A stretch of DNA of 64,000 nt from Macquaria australasica (GCA_005408345.1 SEMN01000496.1:62001-126000), one strand, 5' to 3'; positions 1-14,348 are shown, numbered from the stretch's first letter. The notes: generated by a model not told the origin, from the sequence alone. Numbers and translations are program-made.

Positions 1-720
1 GAGACATCAGAGCATGACTAGCAGCAGAACAGATGCATTAGCTATCACATGCTTACATGAGCAGGAGTACGAATGACCTAAGGGAAAACCCCTGTGAAAA
101 GACCCAATGTAAAGATAGGCGGTAATAAACTAAAGGACATGAGAAAAACATCAGATGACTGTTAACTATGAACAAAGAATGTGGAAAACATCAGATGTTT
201 AACCAACCCTTAGGGGAAATGGAAGATACCAAGGAGGACACTGAAAGCACATGTTTTTTAAAAAATAGACTCAGCATTGTGGTCAGACACCATTAACTAT
301 GGACCAAAGAGGATGAGTCCTTAGGACTTGGAAAACACCGAGCAGATGACACGACACGATTGTTTATTGTGAACCAAGCACATCAGATGACTTGGAGTGT
401 TGACCACTGGAGAAATGATACCATTGTTTCTCAAACACAGGAGAATGGATAAAAAAGAAAATAATGGTGTCTAATAGAAGTGGTAACTCAAGGTCAGGAG
501 GAGGTACTAAAGTTGTGAAACCACAGAAGGAGGGGTTCCAGAAAGAGTATAAAAGGCAGGATCTGTGCATTGTAAGTTCAGTACTTCCATGGAAGGACTC
601 ATGTTTGCTGTACTGCTTGCTTTGCTTGAACTTTGCTCACATCTGAACTCTTTTTGACTCAGCGTTTTTATTAGTGACTGTACAGTGTGGTGAAGATCCT
701 GAAGACATCCGGCCCAGCTT
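1..720 (+). mobile_element. Possible LTR fragment with internal repeats and a TATA box
   Basis: Bases 1-440 hold degenerate repeated words: ACATCAGATG at 148, 188 and 380, and TTAACTATG at 162 and 293, followed by similar AACCAAAGA-type sequence. A strong TATA box, TATAAAAGG, lies at 548-556. Next comes a GC/TTG-rich stretch and then a possible LTR end, GACTGTACA, near 677-685. Tandem enhancer-like repeats followed by TATA and a short leader are the usual layout of U3-R-U5 in vertebrate endogenous retroviruses. No polyadenylation signal, primer-binding site or viral protein could be identified, so this could instead be a cellular promoter or an unrelated repeat. Confidence 0.3.
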
Positions 721-2495
721 CTTCATTTTTCCTCCACAGGATGTAGCAAGGTGGCTCATTAGCTATGTAGGAAGATAACAGCTGCATTCTTAATCTCACG
801 TGCAAAGTTCTGATTGGTTGATTGTTTCTTCAGTAGGCGGAGACAGCCATCTGTGAGCACGACACCAGACCCATTTGAAACACTGAACGATGCAGATATG
901 TGGAGGGGAAGCCAAGCAAAGCAGCAGTGCACCAGCAAAAGGCAGTGAAGAAGAAAACTGCTAGCAAGTAAACATGAATGTAAACTGAACTTGTTTTGTT
1001 TGTTTACAAGACAAATTCACAGGTTATCTTTAGGTTACGGTTTTAATCACGGCAAAGAATAAATGTGCTCTTTTTGAACATTTCTCAATTGATAATTACA
1101 AAGATATTATCTGGTTCCCTTTGTGTACGCAAGCATTCATCTATTTTTGTACTGTACTTGTAATATTCATGTCCTCCTTTTACTAATAGCAGGAGTTCAT
1201 TTTGTTGGCTTCACTGCTTTGATAAAACACAGGACCAGGCCACTATCAGATAGCAGCTCTCTTACTGAACGTCGGTGACTTATTGTACGTCCAGTGAGGA
1301 CGTGACGAGGAGTCAAGATGCCTCGGCCCTCTCTACAAAAGCTCATGAGTGCACTTTCATGTTCAAACTACAGAGCAGCTGACGTGTTGCTGGGAAGGTA
1401 TGTGTCTCCAAGCAACTGTCAAGTTCCCCTGCTGAGGGGAGCTGACCATGTGCAGCAATATGAAATGATGTCACTCGTCCCAAATTAACAAGGCTACAGA
1501 TGAATTAAACATGAATATCTCTCTTTAGTTAGCAGCCCACAGAGAGGCACACTTCCTTCTGTCAATGAGACAGTTATCACAGACTCATAGTACAACTGTT
1601 GTAAAGAGGCTGCTGTGATTGTGATGCTTTGATTATATCAGAAAAATTGTCTTTAGTCTACAATTACGCAGGGAAATCAATCTCTACAATCTACAAGATT
1701 CTTTTTTGTTCTTTTTTCGTGTGTTTCTATTTTTCAGTATTTGAAAGCCACCAGGAGCCATATCAAGGTATTGCTTTCCTGTCAGTCATGTGGGTGGACA
1801 GTTGGCTGACGTGTGTGTGTCATGTGCACCTGAGAAGGAAGCGAGAGAATCATTAACTCCACCGTTCTTCTTCTGTTCAGTCGAAATAAACTGGAAACAC
1901 AACACGCATCACTTCCTGATAGCTATAGGATTTTCTTGGATAGACCCACCAGCCATCGGGGTCTTATCCCGGTGTTCCCCCTCACACACTTTGACATGTG
2001 TTGCTGAGAAGTCTGCAAGGGCTCAGTGCTGTCCTACTCTGAAACCAGCAAGTGCCCGAGGGCTCTCTCTCATTTATACACACTTCCTGTAGGTTTGCAA
2101 TCCTGCTGACTTTGCTTATCACATTTTAAAGATAGCCTAAAAGCTGGGAGGCAGTGTGTGTGCAACAACATTACTATTTTGCTTACAAATGGGGCTACAA
2201 TAGGGAGTGAACAACAAGTAGTCAGACATAAATCAAACATGAAATATGAGCCTCACTTTACTGGCCACAGCAACGCCTCTGCTTCTAAAGTCACCATGTT
2301 TTGTCCTCACATTATCGTTTTGAGCTCCTGCACCTTCTTAAACGGATGCATTTACACTAAACACACAGGTGATAAAAATCTGTGAGGGTTTAGAGATTAG
2401 AGCACAGGGGGAACACTGATTAGGCCAGAGTGCTTTGGACAGCAAATGTACAAGCTTTTATCAGCTGGTTGTAAGTGCTGCATGTATTGCTTTAA
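721..2495. other. Non-coding stretch, nothing recognised
   Basis: AT-rich sequence with only short overlapping open frames (up to 100 codons at 1790-2092) that show no domain. No clear repeat or RNA gene was seen. Confidence 0.5.
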
Positions 2496-2498
2496 CAC

Positions 2499-2640
2499 AA
2501 TGGTCTTTAATACCTGTCCTCAGGAATCAAAGCCCTGCTGGTTTTCAGTCTATGTAATCAAACTGATTAGAGCCTGGCTTGTATAGTCACACACTTGTAT
2601 AACAAAAACCAGCAGGATTTCAGATCATAAGGAAGACTGT
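2499..2640. repeat. hAT-type MITE-like palindromic fragment
   Basis: A perfect 12-base inverted repeat is present: CCTGCTGGTTTT at 2534-2545 and AAAACCAGCAGG at 2605-2616, separated by 59 bases. It is preceded by TACCTGTCCTCAGGA. This resembles the CTGCTGGTTTT palindromic repeats widely scattered in fish genomes. Outer termini and target duplications were not resolved. Confidence 0.4.
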
Positions 2641-4525
2641 CACACAAACCACAAATCAAACAGTGCAGTGCGTTTTCAGTCATTCAGTCATTAAATTCTA
2701 ATATTTCTTAGTTCAGATATGGAATCTTTGTCTCCATCTTGATTAGGATCAGAGGATTAAAACACTCGGGGCAGCAATGGAAAGAGACTTACGTTCTTTA
2801 AACATCTGTAATTCTCATCCACCTGATTTTCCTCTTGAAATGCATTTAGACAATTGATTTGTAGATGAAGTTATCTTGAATAAGAGTGCCCGCTTAAGGA
2901 GTGAGGCTAAACCTCCCAGCATGCATTGGGGCAATACATTCACGCACATACGTCTCATTTTATCAGTGTTTCAGCATTGTTACTGGTGTTATCATTTCCA
3001 ATGTTGTAATATAATTAGATATTGTGTGATTACACAGATTTATACCATGTGTAAACTACTGAACATCCTTAATAGTCAAGTCAAATTATATTATTTATCT
3101 GTAGTTTACAAGCTTGCTCCAACCTATCATTAATGTATTGTTTTAATCCAAGTACAGAAAATCTGTACTTAAGATGCAAGTACATTTTATACATTTAAGT
3201 GTTGAAATGACAAATTTCCATCACAGCAACGTAGCTAAATGTTGTCTGATTTCATTTGTCTTTTTTCACTTTTGTTTTAATCTTTATTTTCAAAATTAAA
3301 TGATAATTACATAATCGCAGTGTTTCTTTAATAACCTATGTGTTCTCATCTAAAATCATAATTAGGTTGTTAATTATGTTAACTTTTAATTGAGTTTTGT
3401 CTTTCATTTTTCAGGGTTGTCTTGTTTTGTTGTGTATTTCATCATTTATAGATATTATTGTGAAAATGAAATTGGGATGATTACGCCAACAGATCTTCTC
3501 AATAACCTGCATGTTCCAAAATCACAACAGCTAACCGTGAATGGGACTGCACTTTTGCAGGTTTGGGCTTAAGACAACAGCTGCAGATATATTTTAAGCC
3601 AGCTTCGAAGAACTAAAAGATCCAGACTTGTGTCAAATAAACAATCAAATGAAGCTAACTCAGTTATCCACATACAAAGATCAGGGCCCAGGATTTTGCT
3701 GCTCTATCCCATACAAACTCTGACATTTAATGTATTAAATATTTCGGAATACTGTCAATAAACCAAACCAAAGGTGTCACTATAAAGCACATAACCTCTT
3801 CAGCTAGTGAGACGGCACAAATTGCTGAGGAGTTTTGGAACCCATCAGCCGCTGTGGTCGGTGGATGAAAAGGTTAGTTTCTCGCCCCGGTGACAAAGAC
3901 CTCAGTTCATCGTCTGAAACGACAGCTGCAGCTCCACTGAGACAGATAGATGTGTAACCTTTATATCAAGGTGGCGCAGAATGACGAATGAGAGCGAGGG
4001 GAAGATGGAGCGATCAACGTTATCAGTGTTGTCAGTCCAATTTCCCTCCATCAACGATCTGGGGAGGCAGTCAGCTATCATTAGTGTGTACTTTCCAGTC
4101 CTGAACATGGGGCTGCCGAACAATTATTTAGCCACAAGGCCACTGGAGAGGATGGGGATTTGTTCTTTGCCATATGAGCCAATTGTGTTGAGGATTGATG
4201 CTGTTTGGTCTCTCTGTCCAATTTACCTGATTGTATTTCCACTTCATTTAGTCTGGTGTTGAGTCAGATTTTCCATAAAACAAAGGAAAAATCTCTGAGC
4301 TGGTGGAGACAAATGGACATTTTTCCGATGCACTTCTCACCTGTTTTTGAGAATTTAAAACCCAATTCCACATAAAAATAACTCCCTTCTTCTTTTGTGT
4401 GACATATTTATGTAACCGTGTTAGAAAGCCTTTCTGCCAGAAAGCCTAACTAAGTAGTTTTGGTGCTTAAACCTAACCAAACTGTGACCGTTTCACAACG
4501 TTAACCACATGTTAGAAAGGTTTAG
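2641..4525. other. Non-coding stretch, nothing recognised
   Basis: AT-rich sequence with no open frame above 100 codons and no convincing domain. A short direct repeat of AGAAAGCCT occurs near 4420-4447. Confidence 0.5.
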
Positions 4526-4539
4526 GTTTAGGAAATAGG

Positions 4540-4625
4540 CAACTGTGGCCGACGCTCAACACCCTCGGCCGATGCTGAACACCCACGGTCGTCAACAACC
4601 ACCTGTGGACGACGCTCAAGCCGGG
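4540..4625 (+). repeat. Small degenerate minisatellite (about 20-base units)
   Basis: Four imperfect tandem units share the pattern (C/T)GGCCGA(C/T)GCT(C/G)AACACC. They are GC-rich inside AT-rich DNA. The third unit is rearranged (CGGTCGTCAACAACCACC). No coding role is suggested. Confidence 0.5.
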
Positions 4626-4785
4626 TGTAAATAGACACTCCCAAAAAGAAATGTACATATATTTTCACACATTTAATACTAAAATAAAAAGGCAGAAGAG
4701 GTAAATCAGGCCTGGGTATAAATGTCACTGCAGTTGTGTGGTTACATTATACTGTCAGATAAGTCTTGCGCCTCGGTTGACCCCC

Positions 4786-4820
4786 AACACACACACACAT
4801 GCACATGCACACACACACTC
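4786..4820. repeat. Interrupted CA microsatellite
   Basis: CA dinucleotides interrupted by two ATG-containing units (CACATGCACATGCACACA). Confidence 0.8.
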
Positions 4821-7800
4821 TGTCACCACAGCTCTGTCTTGTCTCTCTGCTGTGATGGACAGCCAGAACACAAACCCAGTTTTTCCCTGCCAGCCTGAAT
4901 CCACTCAGCGTTCAGAGACTCCATGTCACAAAGACCCTGACATCATCTCTCTTGCTGTTTGAGAATTTATGTCTTTCACCAGAAAACGATCTCTTTTTTC
5001 TGTTTTTCAGGCAGTTTTTCGCTTGTTTTGCCCGTAGAGAGTTGAGAGCAGCCAACGTATGGGCTGTCACGTTTTCGCACTGTCACAACTTGAGCCCACT
5101 ATGAAAAAAAGACTGTCATGCACAACAGCAGCGCGAGCTTGCAACCTCGTGTCAAAGAGCGCACACACTTCCACCGTTCGCCGTGGCATTTCTCAGTGTC
5201 ATCACATGCCAGCTACCGTGGCGTGTGGGTGGAACAAATGTCAGGTTTTTATAACCTTTATTTAGTCAGGGAAAGGTGACATATACACACCCGGACACTG
5301 TCTTGTTTAAATGCAGTATCTGGAGCAGCTGGAGGATTGTGGCTTGATGAAGTGCTAGCTGGGAGTGTTTCTGATTCCTTTCCACATTCAGAAAATCCCT
5401 TTCAGATCAGGATTTGAAGCCTTAAGTCACAACCAAACATTCTTCAAATCTACTATATTGAAGACAGCCTTACACTTTTATTGTGTACCTCAAAGTGTCA
5501 TTTAACCGCACTTCCCTCCACAGAGAGTTCGAAGGTCAGGCTCAAAGTGCAGAACAGCACCACTGTTATAGATTAAGTCATTTTTAGCACTCTACACCGC
5601 AGGTTCCCTTTAGCAGGATTTATAATGTGCATGTGTTACAACATGCTCCAACTACAGGCATTAATATGATATGAAATATACTACTGTGTGTCATTGTAGT
5701 TTTATATCAATGTACAATTTATAATGTATGCACACATTAATCAGTATGCACATTGTATGTTGGATGTTGCACTTTGTGCATCATTAGCCTGTTTTACTAA
5801 ATTGGACTGTAATGTTTGCTATCACGTATAAACCAGCATGTGTTTGACTGAAGTTAGCCCGTGATAGACAGATGATCACCTGCCAAGTATCTTTTGAAAA
5901 TGCCTCCCCTTTTCCAAACAGTTTCCAAGGACAACTTCTCAGATGGTTCTGTGTAACAAACCATCTGGAATGTCAGGTTAGTAGATGGTAATAAAAAATA
6001 ACATAAACAAAAAGTCTCTGCAAAACATCCATGTTGGCGGAATGATTCTGCTGAAGTCAGCGCCTTAACAGTTAGACGTTTCTGTTGTAAGCAACAAGGG
6101 GTGACAGTGACAATTCCCATCCCAAGTGAAGGCAGCATAAAATTTTACTTGTGCGCTCTCAGCAATGTAACAACACTGCACAATACTTAGCATTGATGTC
6201 AGTGTCATCATAAATGTCACAGGCCTTTTGCCCTGTTTTTTGACCAAGTAAACCTCACTTTTACCTTACCTATGAGATCCATGAGCCATGCTTTTGAGTC
6301 CACACAGTGTATTACTTAGCCCTTACAGGACATCATGAGCAAAAGTTGAAGAACAGTCAAGTGACGGCATGTAAAAACATTTAAAACCTTAATGTATACA
6401 ATTTTTGAATTTCAGACTTTGGCGCCCCCCAGTGGTGGTATCAAAAAGAGAATAATCTGAAATAATCACATAACACTTCTACACAATAGTGGCTTTAAAT
6501 TGAGGCTCAGCTTCAGTTAAAGAAAAAAAAACTTTCAAGAAAACTTTACTGACAATAGAAAACTGGTCGCATCAGTCAGGATGTCAACTTGAGGTTGTAA
6601 GCGTTGACAGTCAAAATTGTCCTCACCCACTCCCAACACCCCCACCACCTCTCTCCACCCGTCTCCTGTCATCAAACTCATTTCATAAATTTCACTGAAA
6701 GCAGGCTGAGACACACAAAAAAAAACATGGATGAAATGGGTTCTCTCAAATGAATGGCTTTTTACCTAAATAACCTTTAATATTGTCAAGTCAGATCTCT
6801 GCTGAAAGGCCTTTCCAGACTTGACGCTTGTCTTATTCACAACTTCCCATTACCCTTTTTTACCATTTAATCTAGGCATACTGAGTGCTTCCCTCGGTTT
6901 TCATGGATATTTCCCTGTTCACATAATGACTCAGTGATTGTCTGCTGTATAAAGACCCCACTAATGATGAGAAATGACATGAAATGAATGACACAGCATG
7001 TCACAAATGGCTCATTCCTGTTATTGGTACAACAGCCTGTGATTTCACTAACAGCCTGTAATTTCTCCCTCATAGCAAGCTGGGGTAGAGAGAACAAGCA
7101 GGACCTGCGATTGGCCTATTTTTAGTGAGAGTGTGTATGTTTGTATGTGTTTGTAATGCGAGTCAGTCAGTCAGTCGGCAGCCTGAGTCGCTTCAGCTGG
7201 GTGGGATCACTCTCTGCTGCCAAAAGTGGAAATGTCAACACTGAGGTAAAGGCTCTGAATTATTTACTACTACTACTACTATAGACAGAGTATGTTTGCA
7301 GTCAGGGCATCCCCCTCTCTATACATGTTCACAGACAGAATATGCTGCACGCACAGTAAGGCCAACAACAAACCTCCTTTGTGTTCTCTCTTCATGTTAT
7401 AGGCAGCTCTGTTGGCTATATTGGCTATCAGGCTTAAGTAGAAACATGTCATTCATCTGGGTGAACGGGCACACAACTCATCTCTAATTAGACGTCATGG
7501 AGAGATGAGAGTGATGCAGTCAGCTGCTACTGCTGTGACCGCGGTTCATCAAAGCTCACAGCCAATCCAAGATGGCATTCTGTCCGAGATGGGCAGCAGA
7601 ATCGGACGCAGCCTCTGGTGTTTGGTCCTGAATCACAATTTCTGTCTGGATTTCTGTTTTCCCTTGTGTTTGCATTTGTGTGTCTATCTCCCACGTATGA
7701 GGCATCTCTACCAGCTCCACCAATCACAGAAAAGGTAACAGTGGCAACAACCATGGTTCAGTCAGGTTGGGACAAGATGGCCACATGGCACTGAAATAAT

Positions 7801-9920
7801 TGTTTAATGCTTTATTTTACAAACTATCACACAAGGATGTTCAGTTAAGTTATACTGTACCCCCTTTTTTTAAATATTTGGACAGACATTTTATATATAC
7901 AATTCTTTCTATCATTTTTGTGATTTTTATAACTTTTTAGAAAGTATTTGGACTTTTTAAAATGTGTCTGAAGGGTCGTATTGTAAGTGTTGTTGTAGAT
8001 GTTTTTTGTTTCTTGACTTGACCATAACATCAGCAGGATGTTATCAGTTTTGTGTCAGTATAAAGTAGGCCTTGTCATGTTGAATCTTTGTCCGGCGAAG
8101 ACCTGGTTGGATTGAAACGTTTTCGTCCAGGGTGCGGATACTACTTTTCCCCCACCAAATCCATACATGAATGTATCTGATCTGAAACCTCATTACTGAA
8201 CAAAACTGCATAAAGATGTATTTCAGCTAACTGGAAACCAAGAAGAAACCACTTTGGCTGAATGCTACAGCCAGTCCACAAATGCAAGATTCAATGGCTA
8301 AAAGATGCTGGCTCCACAACAACTCCAACTGAACTGAAGTTTCTGGGAGAATCTCTCTCAAAATACAAATTCAATAGTTTTTTTTCCCCCACAAGTTTGA
8401 GCTAGTTCCAGCAACCTATGTCTTAATGATGCATGCATGAAATGGGTTGGCCTGTGAATGAGTGAATTCATAATGTGTGAATGAAATACACACAAATAAT
8501 CTACAAAACAAACAAGGATTTGCTTTTTGCCGGAAACAGCTTTTTTTTTTTGTAATCCACTAGATCTAATTGTGTCTGTCTGACAACATGTTTCATCAGG
8601 CACCGAAAAAACCAAACCACATCTGCCCTCTCAGCACAATATCTCAACCAGCGCAATGTAATAACACTGGTCGATAATGAAGAAATAAAACCTCAGAGGT
8701 GGAAGCCAATATCCTCCTTGGGTCGGTCCATAATTAATTTAGTTTCACCTAAAGACCCTGTGTGGGAACCTATTAACATAGCGCAGTGGTATTAGAGGAG
8801 ATTTTCTATGGTGGTGCACTTTTTGCAGCAAGAAAGTAGAGCTTTTGGATTTTTAGTTGTTTTTACATGGAAGTTGAAAAGATGAAGCCCTGGCCTGGCC
8901 TGCAAATGACATAAACAACTAATTGTCACAATACTGACAATTAAGCTAGCTAATGAGAGCAGGGAACAATCCAGAAATGTTTGGTAAAGCGCTAAAATGT
9001 CACCATGGTGGCTACTGGAATAATTAAAGTGCTTGTCGTTTGTTTTTGGTCTTTTGAATGAAATGTCTCATGATGTCTGTTGCTCACAGAAAGGTCCATC
9101 CTCCATCAATGATGTAGCAATGTAGCAGTGGAAGAGCTTTAAAGGCTGGAAAATTGTTGAGTCATTGGTATTGATCAACAACCCCATCAACTCCTCACAG
9201 ATATACCAGGGTCATTTTGTGCAACAGTGTGCAGCATTTACAATAAGAGATCAACAAAAAATAATTGAAACAAAGCCTGGAAGTTGTAGTCAAACACACA
9301 CACACATTGTTTTTGTCACTTGTGAGGACATTAACTTACATTACATTCATTGCAGGATGCTTACTCTGACCTCAACCAGCACCGCTGCATGCCTAATCAC
9401 AACCCGTACACTAACTTACACTAACCGATTGCAGACACACATACAGGCATGCAACTCATGAATCTGTACAACTCTGTCACCTACAAATTACGTTCATATA
9501 GAACTCATTTGCTTTGGCTCATACATTTTGTGAGGAAATGTAATGCTGCCCAGATTGTGTTCACTGGCAACAATTTGTTCGTGTGCAAAAAGTGTGATGA
9601 AGTATGAAATCCTGGCGGCATTACGTTTCCATTAAAAAGTATTAGTCAGTGCAAATTAGTTTTATCTGAGTGTAATGTGTAGAAGACGGAATCGAAACGC
9701 CGGTTGCCATTTTTTTAGGTAAAACTAATGCACTCTAATTCATTACTGATAGGTGTTTCTATTATTTTGTATAATCAACACCTCTCTAAAACAGTTTCAA
9801 CAAAAGCTGAACATTATAACCTTTGTGAAGGGAAGCTTTATTGCAGAACTGTTGTATTAGACTGCATTCATTTGAGCAAGGTGTACCTAATAAACTGGCA
9901 ACTGAGTGTTTATTCTTGTA
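4821..9920. other. Non-coding stretch with minor simple repeats
   Basis: No gene is recognised. There is a CAGT/TCAG tetranucleotide run at about 7151-7168, an ACT repeat near 7266-7281 and short homopolymers. All open frames are under 100 codons and lack domains. Confidence 0.5.
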
Positions 9921-9923
9921 CAA

Positions 9924-9925
<2 letters not shown>

Positions 9926-9958
<33 letters not shown>
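9926..9958. repeat. CA microsatellite
   Basis: About 16 uninterrupted CA units. The apparent 140-codon frame across it (9728-10150) is a by-product of the repeat. Confidence 0.9.
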
Positions 9959-9959
<1 letters not shown>

Positions 9960-11395
9960 AAGTCTATATACATGCATGCAGACAAGCACAGGAACACACA
10001 CAGGCTTACAAGGATACACTGATTGGCCCAGAGTGTCAGGCCAGTGTTAGAAATACAATGAAATGGGTAAATCAATGCAAAAACAACACGGAGCAGCTAC
10101 AGTCACTCAGAACTGTAGACCATCAGCCCCTCCACCTGCTTTTAAGCTGATGGTATGATCTCTCATAACACATGGTTGGCTGCACGCATGTACACATTAA
10201 CACAGCACCTCCAGTTACTCAGAGCTACCAGAGCTTCATGATGATCAACAGAAGTCCAACATCTTCGCTCCTAAGGCCTAAAATAGTTCCTCAAATAGAA
10301 ATATAAAAAAGACACACACACACAGTCTCTTTCTCTGGTTCTCTGTCTCTTTTTGTCTTTTGTTCTGTCTCTGACAAACACAATAGTATACACATGGGAA
10401 GCGAATATGCAGTTCACAGCAGAGCCGCAATGAGTGTTTGCATGTGTGTTTGTGTGTGACTGAGGCGGAGGTGGGCGATCACATCAGTCAATATTGCATC
10501 TTCTGCATCTCACCGTCTAACGCATCACCCGTCGACCAAAGAGAGGCCAGAAACGCTCCGTGGAGGCTAAAGTTTCATTAGTGGGTGGCTAGTATACGTA
10601 CGTGGCTGAGATGATGAGCGCTGACATGAAAGCTTTCTGGACAAGTTTGAAGCTTGTTAGAGCCCTCCAATTTTGAGCCAACTTTCTGTGGAAAGACTTT
10701 GAATTAAACAAGACTGGGTGTTTGCCTTGAGAGCGGACTCCTGTCAGCAGCTGCCAAAAGCTCTGGCCTTCCTTTCATCACTATTTGCTATTTGTGTCCG
10801 TCACACAGAACAACAGACTACAGCAAAATGTGACATCCACTGAGGCATGGAGGCCTGCAGGCTGTTGTGCCTTGGTGACAACAAGGCTTCCTTCAAAGAC
10901 AGTTTCTCCAACAGGACCTCGTACAGTGTGTTGCTCAAAAAGCGAGTAGAAGAACACGCTGTGTGGCTGCAGTTTGTTTGAAACACAGCGTCCACTGGGG
11001 TACAGTGCCTCAAGGCTGCTGGGCTACTGTGACAGTGGAGCTGCATTCAATAATAGTTTATCCAGCCATGTCTCACAGAGAAGAGGGTGTATGAAACTGT
11101 GGAGCCTCATGGATACAGAGCTTACAAACTGGCTGAGGTATGGCACAAAGTTTCTGTCACACTGTTTTACCTGTGAAAGATTTGAAATTTGCATTTAACA
11201 GCAGCATCAATCAATTTATTTATTTATTTATTTATGGCCACTTGGGGGCAACAGAACTAGCTGTAAACACAACATTGACATAATATTACCTTGTGAGAAA
11301 AATATCTGGCTCCCAATGTTGCACTATGTTCACCAGAGTCACTAATTGTGTCTGCCTGCTGTTTGGTGCTGGACCAAGCCCCCAGGAACAGTGCT
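9959..11395. other. Non-coding stretch, nothing recognised
   Basis: Contains a short CA run near 10311-10324 and a TTTA tetranucleotide run at 11214-11235. No gene-like frame. Confidence 0.5.
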
Positions 11396-11399
11396 GGGC

Positions 11400-11540
11400 T
11401 GTGAGGTGTTTTTGGCCTAGTGGCCATGTTCAGTATTGCAACTTCTGGGATCATCACATGACGCACATTGGCCCACAAAGCATTTTTCCCATACACAATC
11501 GGTGAATACATTTTTCTGAGCATCACAAACACCCCGAAAT
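11400..11540 (-). repeat. Dispersed repeat, copy related to 32430-32530
   Basis: The reverse complement contains GGGCCAATGTGCGTCATGTG followed by ATGATCCCAGAAGTT. This closely matches GGGCCAGTGTGCATCACGTG plus ACAGACCCAGAAGTT at 32461-32496 on the + strand. Similarity reaches upstream through GAAAAA(T/G)-rich sequence. The element may extend to about 11238, where GGCCACTTGGGGGCAACAG begins. Family unknown. Confidence 0.5.
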
Positions 11541-14348
11541 GACTCTTTGTATCAGAATTTGATCTATTCGGTCTAACAACATTTGGAAAGTCTAGAAGTG
11601 ACATTTTTGATCACTTTCATATGTGCGGTAAGCCAACAAGATGTCAGCCAGCTCAGCCAGAGGAAGTCTCGAACATGCATGCTCTCAACTGGCACGGCTG
11701 GAGAAGGACTACTGAGTATGCTCTATGGGCCCAAAAATGCAGAAGCGTAATGAAGTCCATGAAGGCTTTTTTGTGGTATGTGCCCAGTGGGCCACTTTCA
11801 CAGGACTAAATGGGGTGCCAACTTTGAACGCCAGTTCTCCTTAATACATCCATTTGATGGACAGGTAGTGGACAGTGGGTTTATCAGAGCTTTTATGCTG
11901 AAAACTGCTGCCTGCTGCTGCTGGAAACAACACTGATGAGAGCAGTCAGACAGAACCAAAACAGTGAAGTTGTGGTCCATAAAACCAGAAGAATGACACG
12001 TCTTTCTCTGTGGATTCGTCCCAACGAACAGCCTTCCATATTACATGTAGCCATGTGACCCACTGTTAATATAAAAACATTGATTAGTGCAGCTTTAATA
12101 TTCATAAATCAAGACCACTTTAAGTTTTAAGCTGTACTTTGGCACTAGCTAAAGTGAGATAGCACTACAATGAGCAAGACAGTCAGGTAACTTGCTAGGG
12201 AGCAAGTTAACAAGCTTACTAGATGGCTCTGGACATTCTGGGCAAACCAGATGATGTCAAACTGTCTTTGTGAACCGCTGCCATTTTAAAAGGAATTAAA
12301 AACAATGTATTAACAAGAACTAGGGCTACATATTAGCTGTCTAATGGGACATGTGCCTGCTCACTTGAATAAAATAAAAAGTATTTAAAAAAAGTATTTT
12401 ATATTGACAGAATGAGTTTGAGGTCCAGGATGTGACAGAACACAGACACAGACGCAGACTGGAGCACAGATGTTGGATTCTCAGGAAGATCAGAGTTTTA
12501 CGTCAGCAGTGAAAACAGACTGTGCAGAGAGATGCTTAATGGGAAGTGGGTGGAAAGAAAGCAAAGCCACTCAGACCACTGAGACAACAAAGCATTTGCA
12601 CCACACAAACACACTGGGTAGAATAGATTTAATCCTTATTCGACCAGGTAAACTGACTCAGAGCTTATTGTTAGGGGAGAGCAAAAGGAGACGGTTACAC
12701 TCAGTAGTGAAATGTGCTACTGTTTCACAATCAAATAGCAACTAATTATTGGATAAACGTTTTTAAAGCACGCAGGAATTATATGACCTCAAATCTCAAT
12801 CTAAATTCAATCATAATATCCCACTTCTCTCTCCAAGTGTTATTCAAGAAGCCAGTGATATTTTGTGTTCACTGATGAATGAAAATCTTGCACCTCAAAA
12901 AATCAACTTTCCAGGAACCTAGCAAAAAAACAAGACACCATATTGCGACCAGTGAAGCTTGTATTTTAGTAACAAAAAGAAAAGCTGCTTTTTTTCTTTT
13001 TTGAGCCTGAAGAAAATACATTAATCACTTTAATCCTTCAATTGAAATTAAAACACAGACATCATTTGGAATTTTGAGGTTTGTTAGAAACAATCCCTCT
13101 GTGATACAGCACATTCAACCTCCACCATGTGCTACACAACATGATCAATCGATGGGCTGTCAGAAAACCTGACAGGGGTGAGTTGAATGAAATCCTTGCT
13201 TTGTGTTGAGCAGAAGGCCATTTCTCCATATGTTCAGTTTTCCTTCACTCTTCCTCTAAAGTAATTTTGTATACCTCAAATTCTCTTCATTATTTGCCTC
13301 AACTGCAAAGAAAACCAGGTACTTATTCAAATAAGACATATTACGGAGAGGCTTTGATTCCCGATTTTACCTGCATCAAGTATAATTTGTTATATTTTAG
13401 TAAGATATCTCCCTGTTTTCTGCTCCTGCTCTTGCAAATGTAAACTCAGCATTTGATAAATTCAAGATAATGTACATATCCACTCATCACTCTGGAGCTC
13501 TGAGTTTCACTCACTTTTAGGTCCACTTATTCTAATGAAACTCAACACTTCCTGCTCAGATATTTCATATTTAAGGCCTCCCAAGGCTCAAATTGCACAA
13601 TCCTTCTCTGTTATGGTAGTCTTTTAATGTCAGTCCACTAAAAGTGAAACACAACTCTCCAGAGGGACTCCAGAGTCCCTACCTGATGTCCCTGATGAAG
13701 GCAAGATAGCCCAAAAACAAACCACGGTGTACTGGGGAAGACTTGTGTGATGTGCTTTCATTTTGATGAAACTCACACTGGTCTGCACCTCGCATTGTGT
13801 ACATACTTAGTTAAAGGTCTTTTAAGTTAAGTTAGTGTTCTATTGAAAGTAACGCAACACCATAAGAAAGATCATCAAAGTAGAAGGGAATGGAATAAAT
13901 ATCTGTCTGTGGGAGTTGTTGCGCTGATGAAAGTAATGCTGTGGAAATGCACATTATAATGAATTTACCATTTTAGCCATTATGGTGAAGGTAATTTCCC
14001 CCTCTCTATGACAAAACAAGGCAATGATCTGTTGCTGTCACCTGTATGTGAATAAAGGTGACACATAACATACTGTCAGCCTGTCATCTCAACTAAATGC
14101 CATGCATTTTCCTCAAAAGATGCACCAATTACTTTCAGTTTATCTCCGTGTTGCACCAGAAACAAGTGTGAGTTAAGTGTCACAGTCTATGTATCACATT
14201 ATATGTGAAACCATGGGCCTGCTGTGTAGATGGTACAGCTGTGCGTGTGTGTGTTTCATACCTGTGATTTTCTTCTTTCAAAAACATGTCAAGCTTCACA
14301 TGCTATTTTCTAGTTAGTGTCACATCCTGAACTGCTGGACTGGCGTTG

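Noticed and set aside
9728..10150. 140-codon plus-strand frame
   Set aside because: Spans a CA microsatellite (His-Thr repeat in translation) and has no conserved part.
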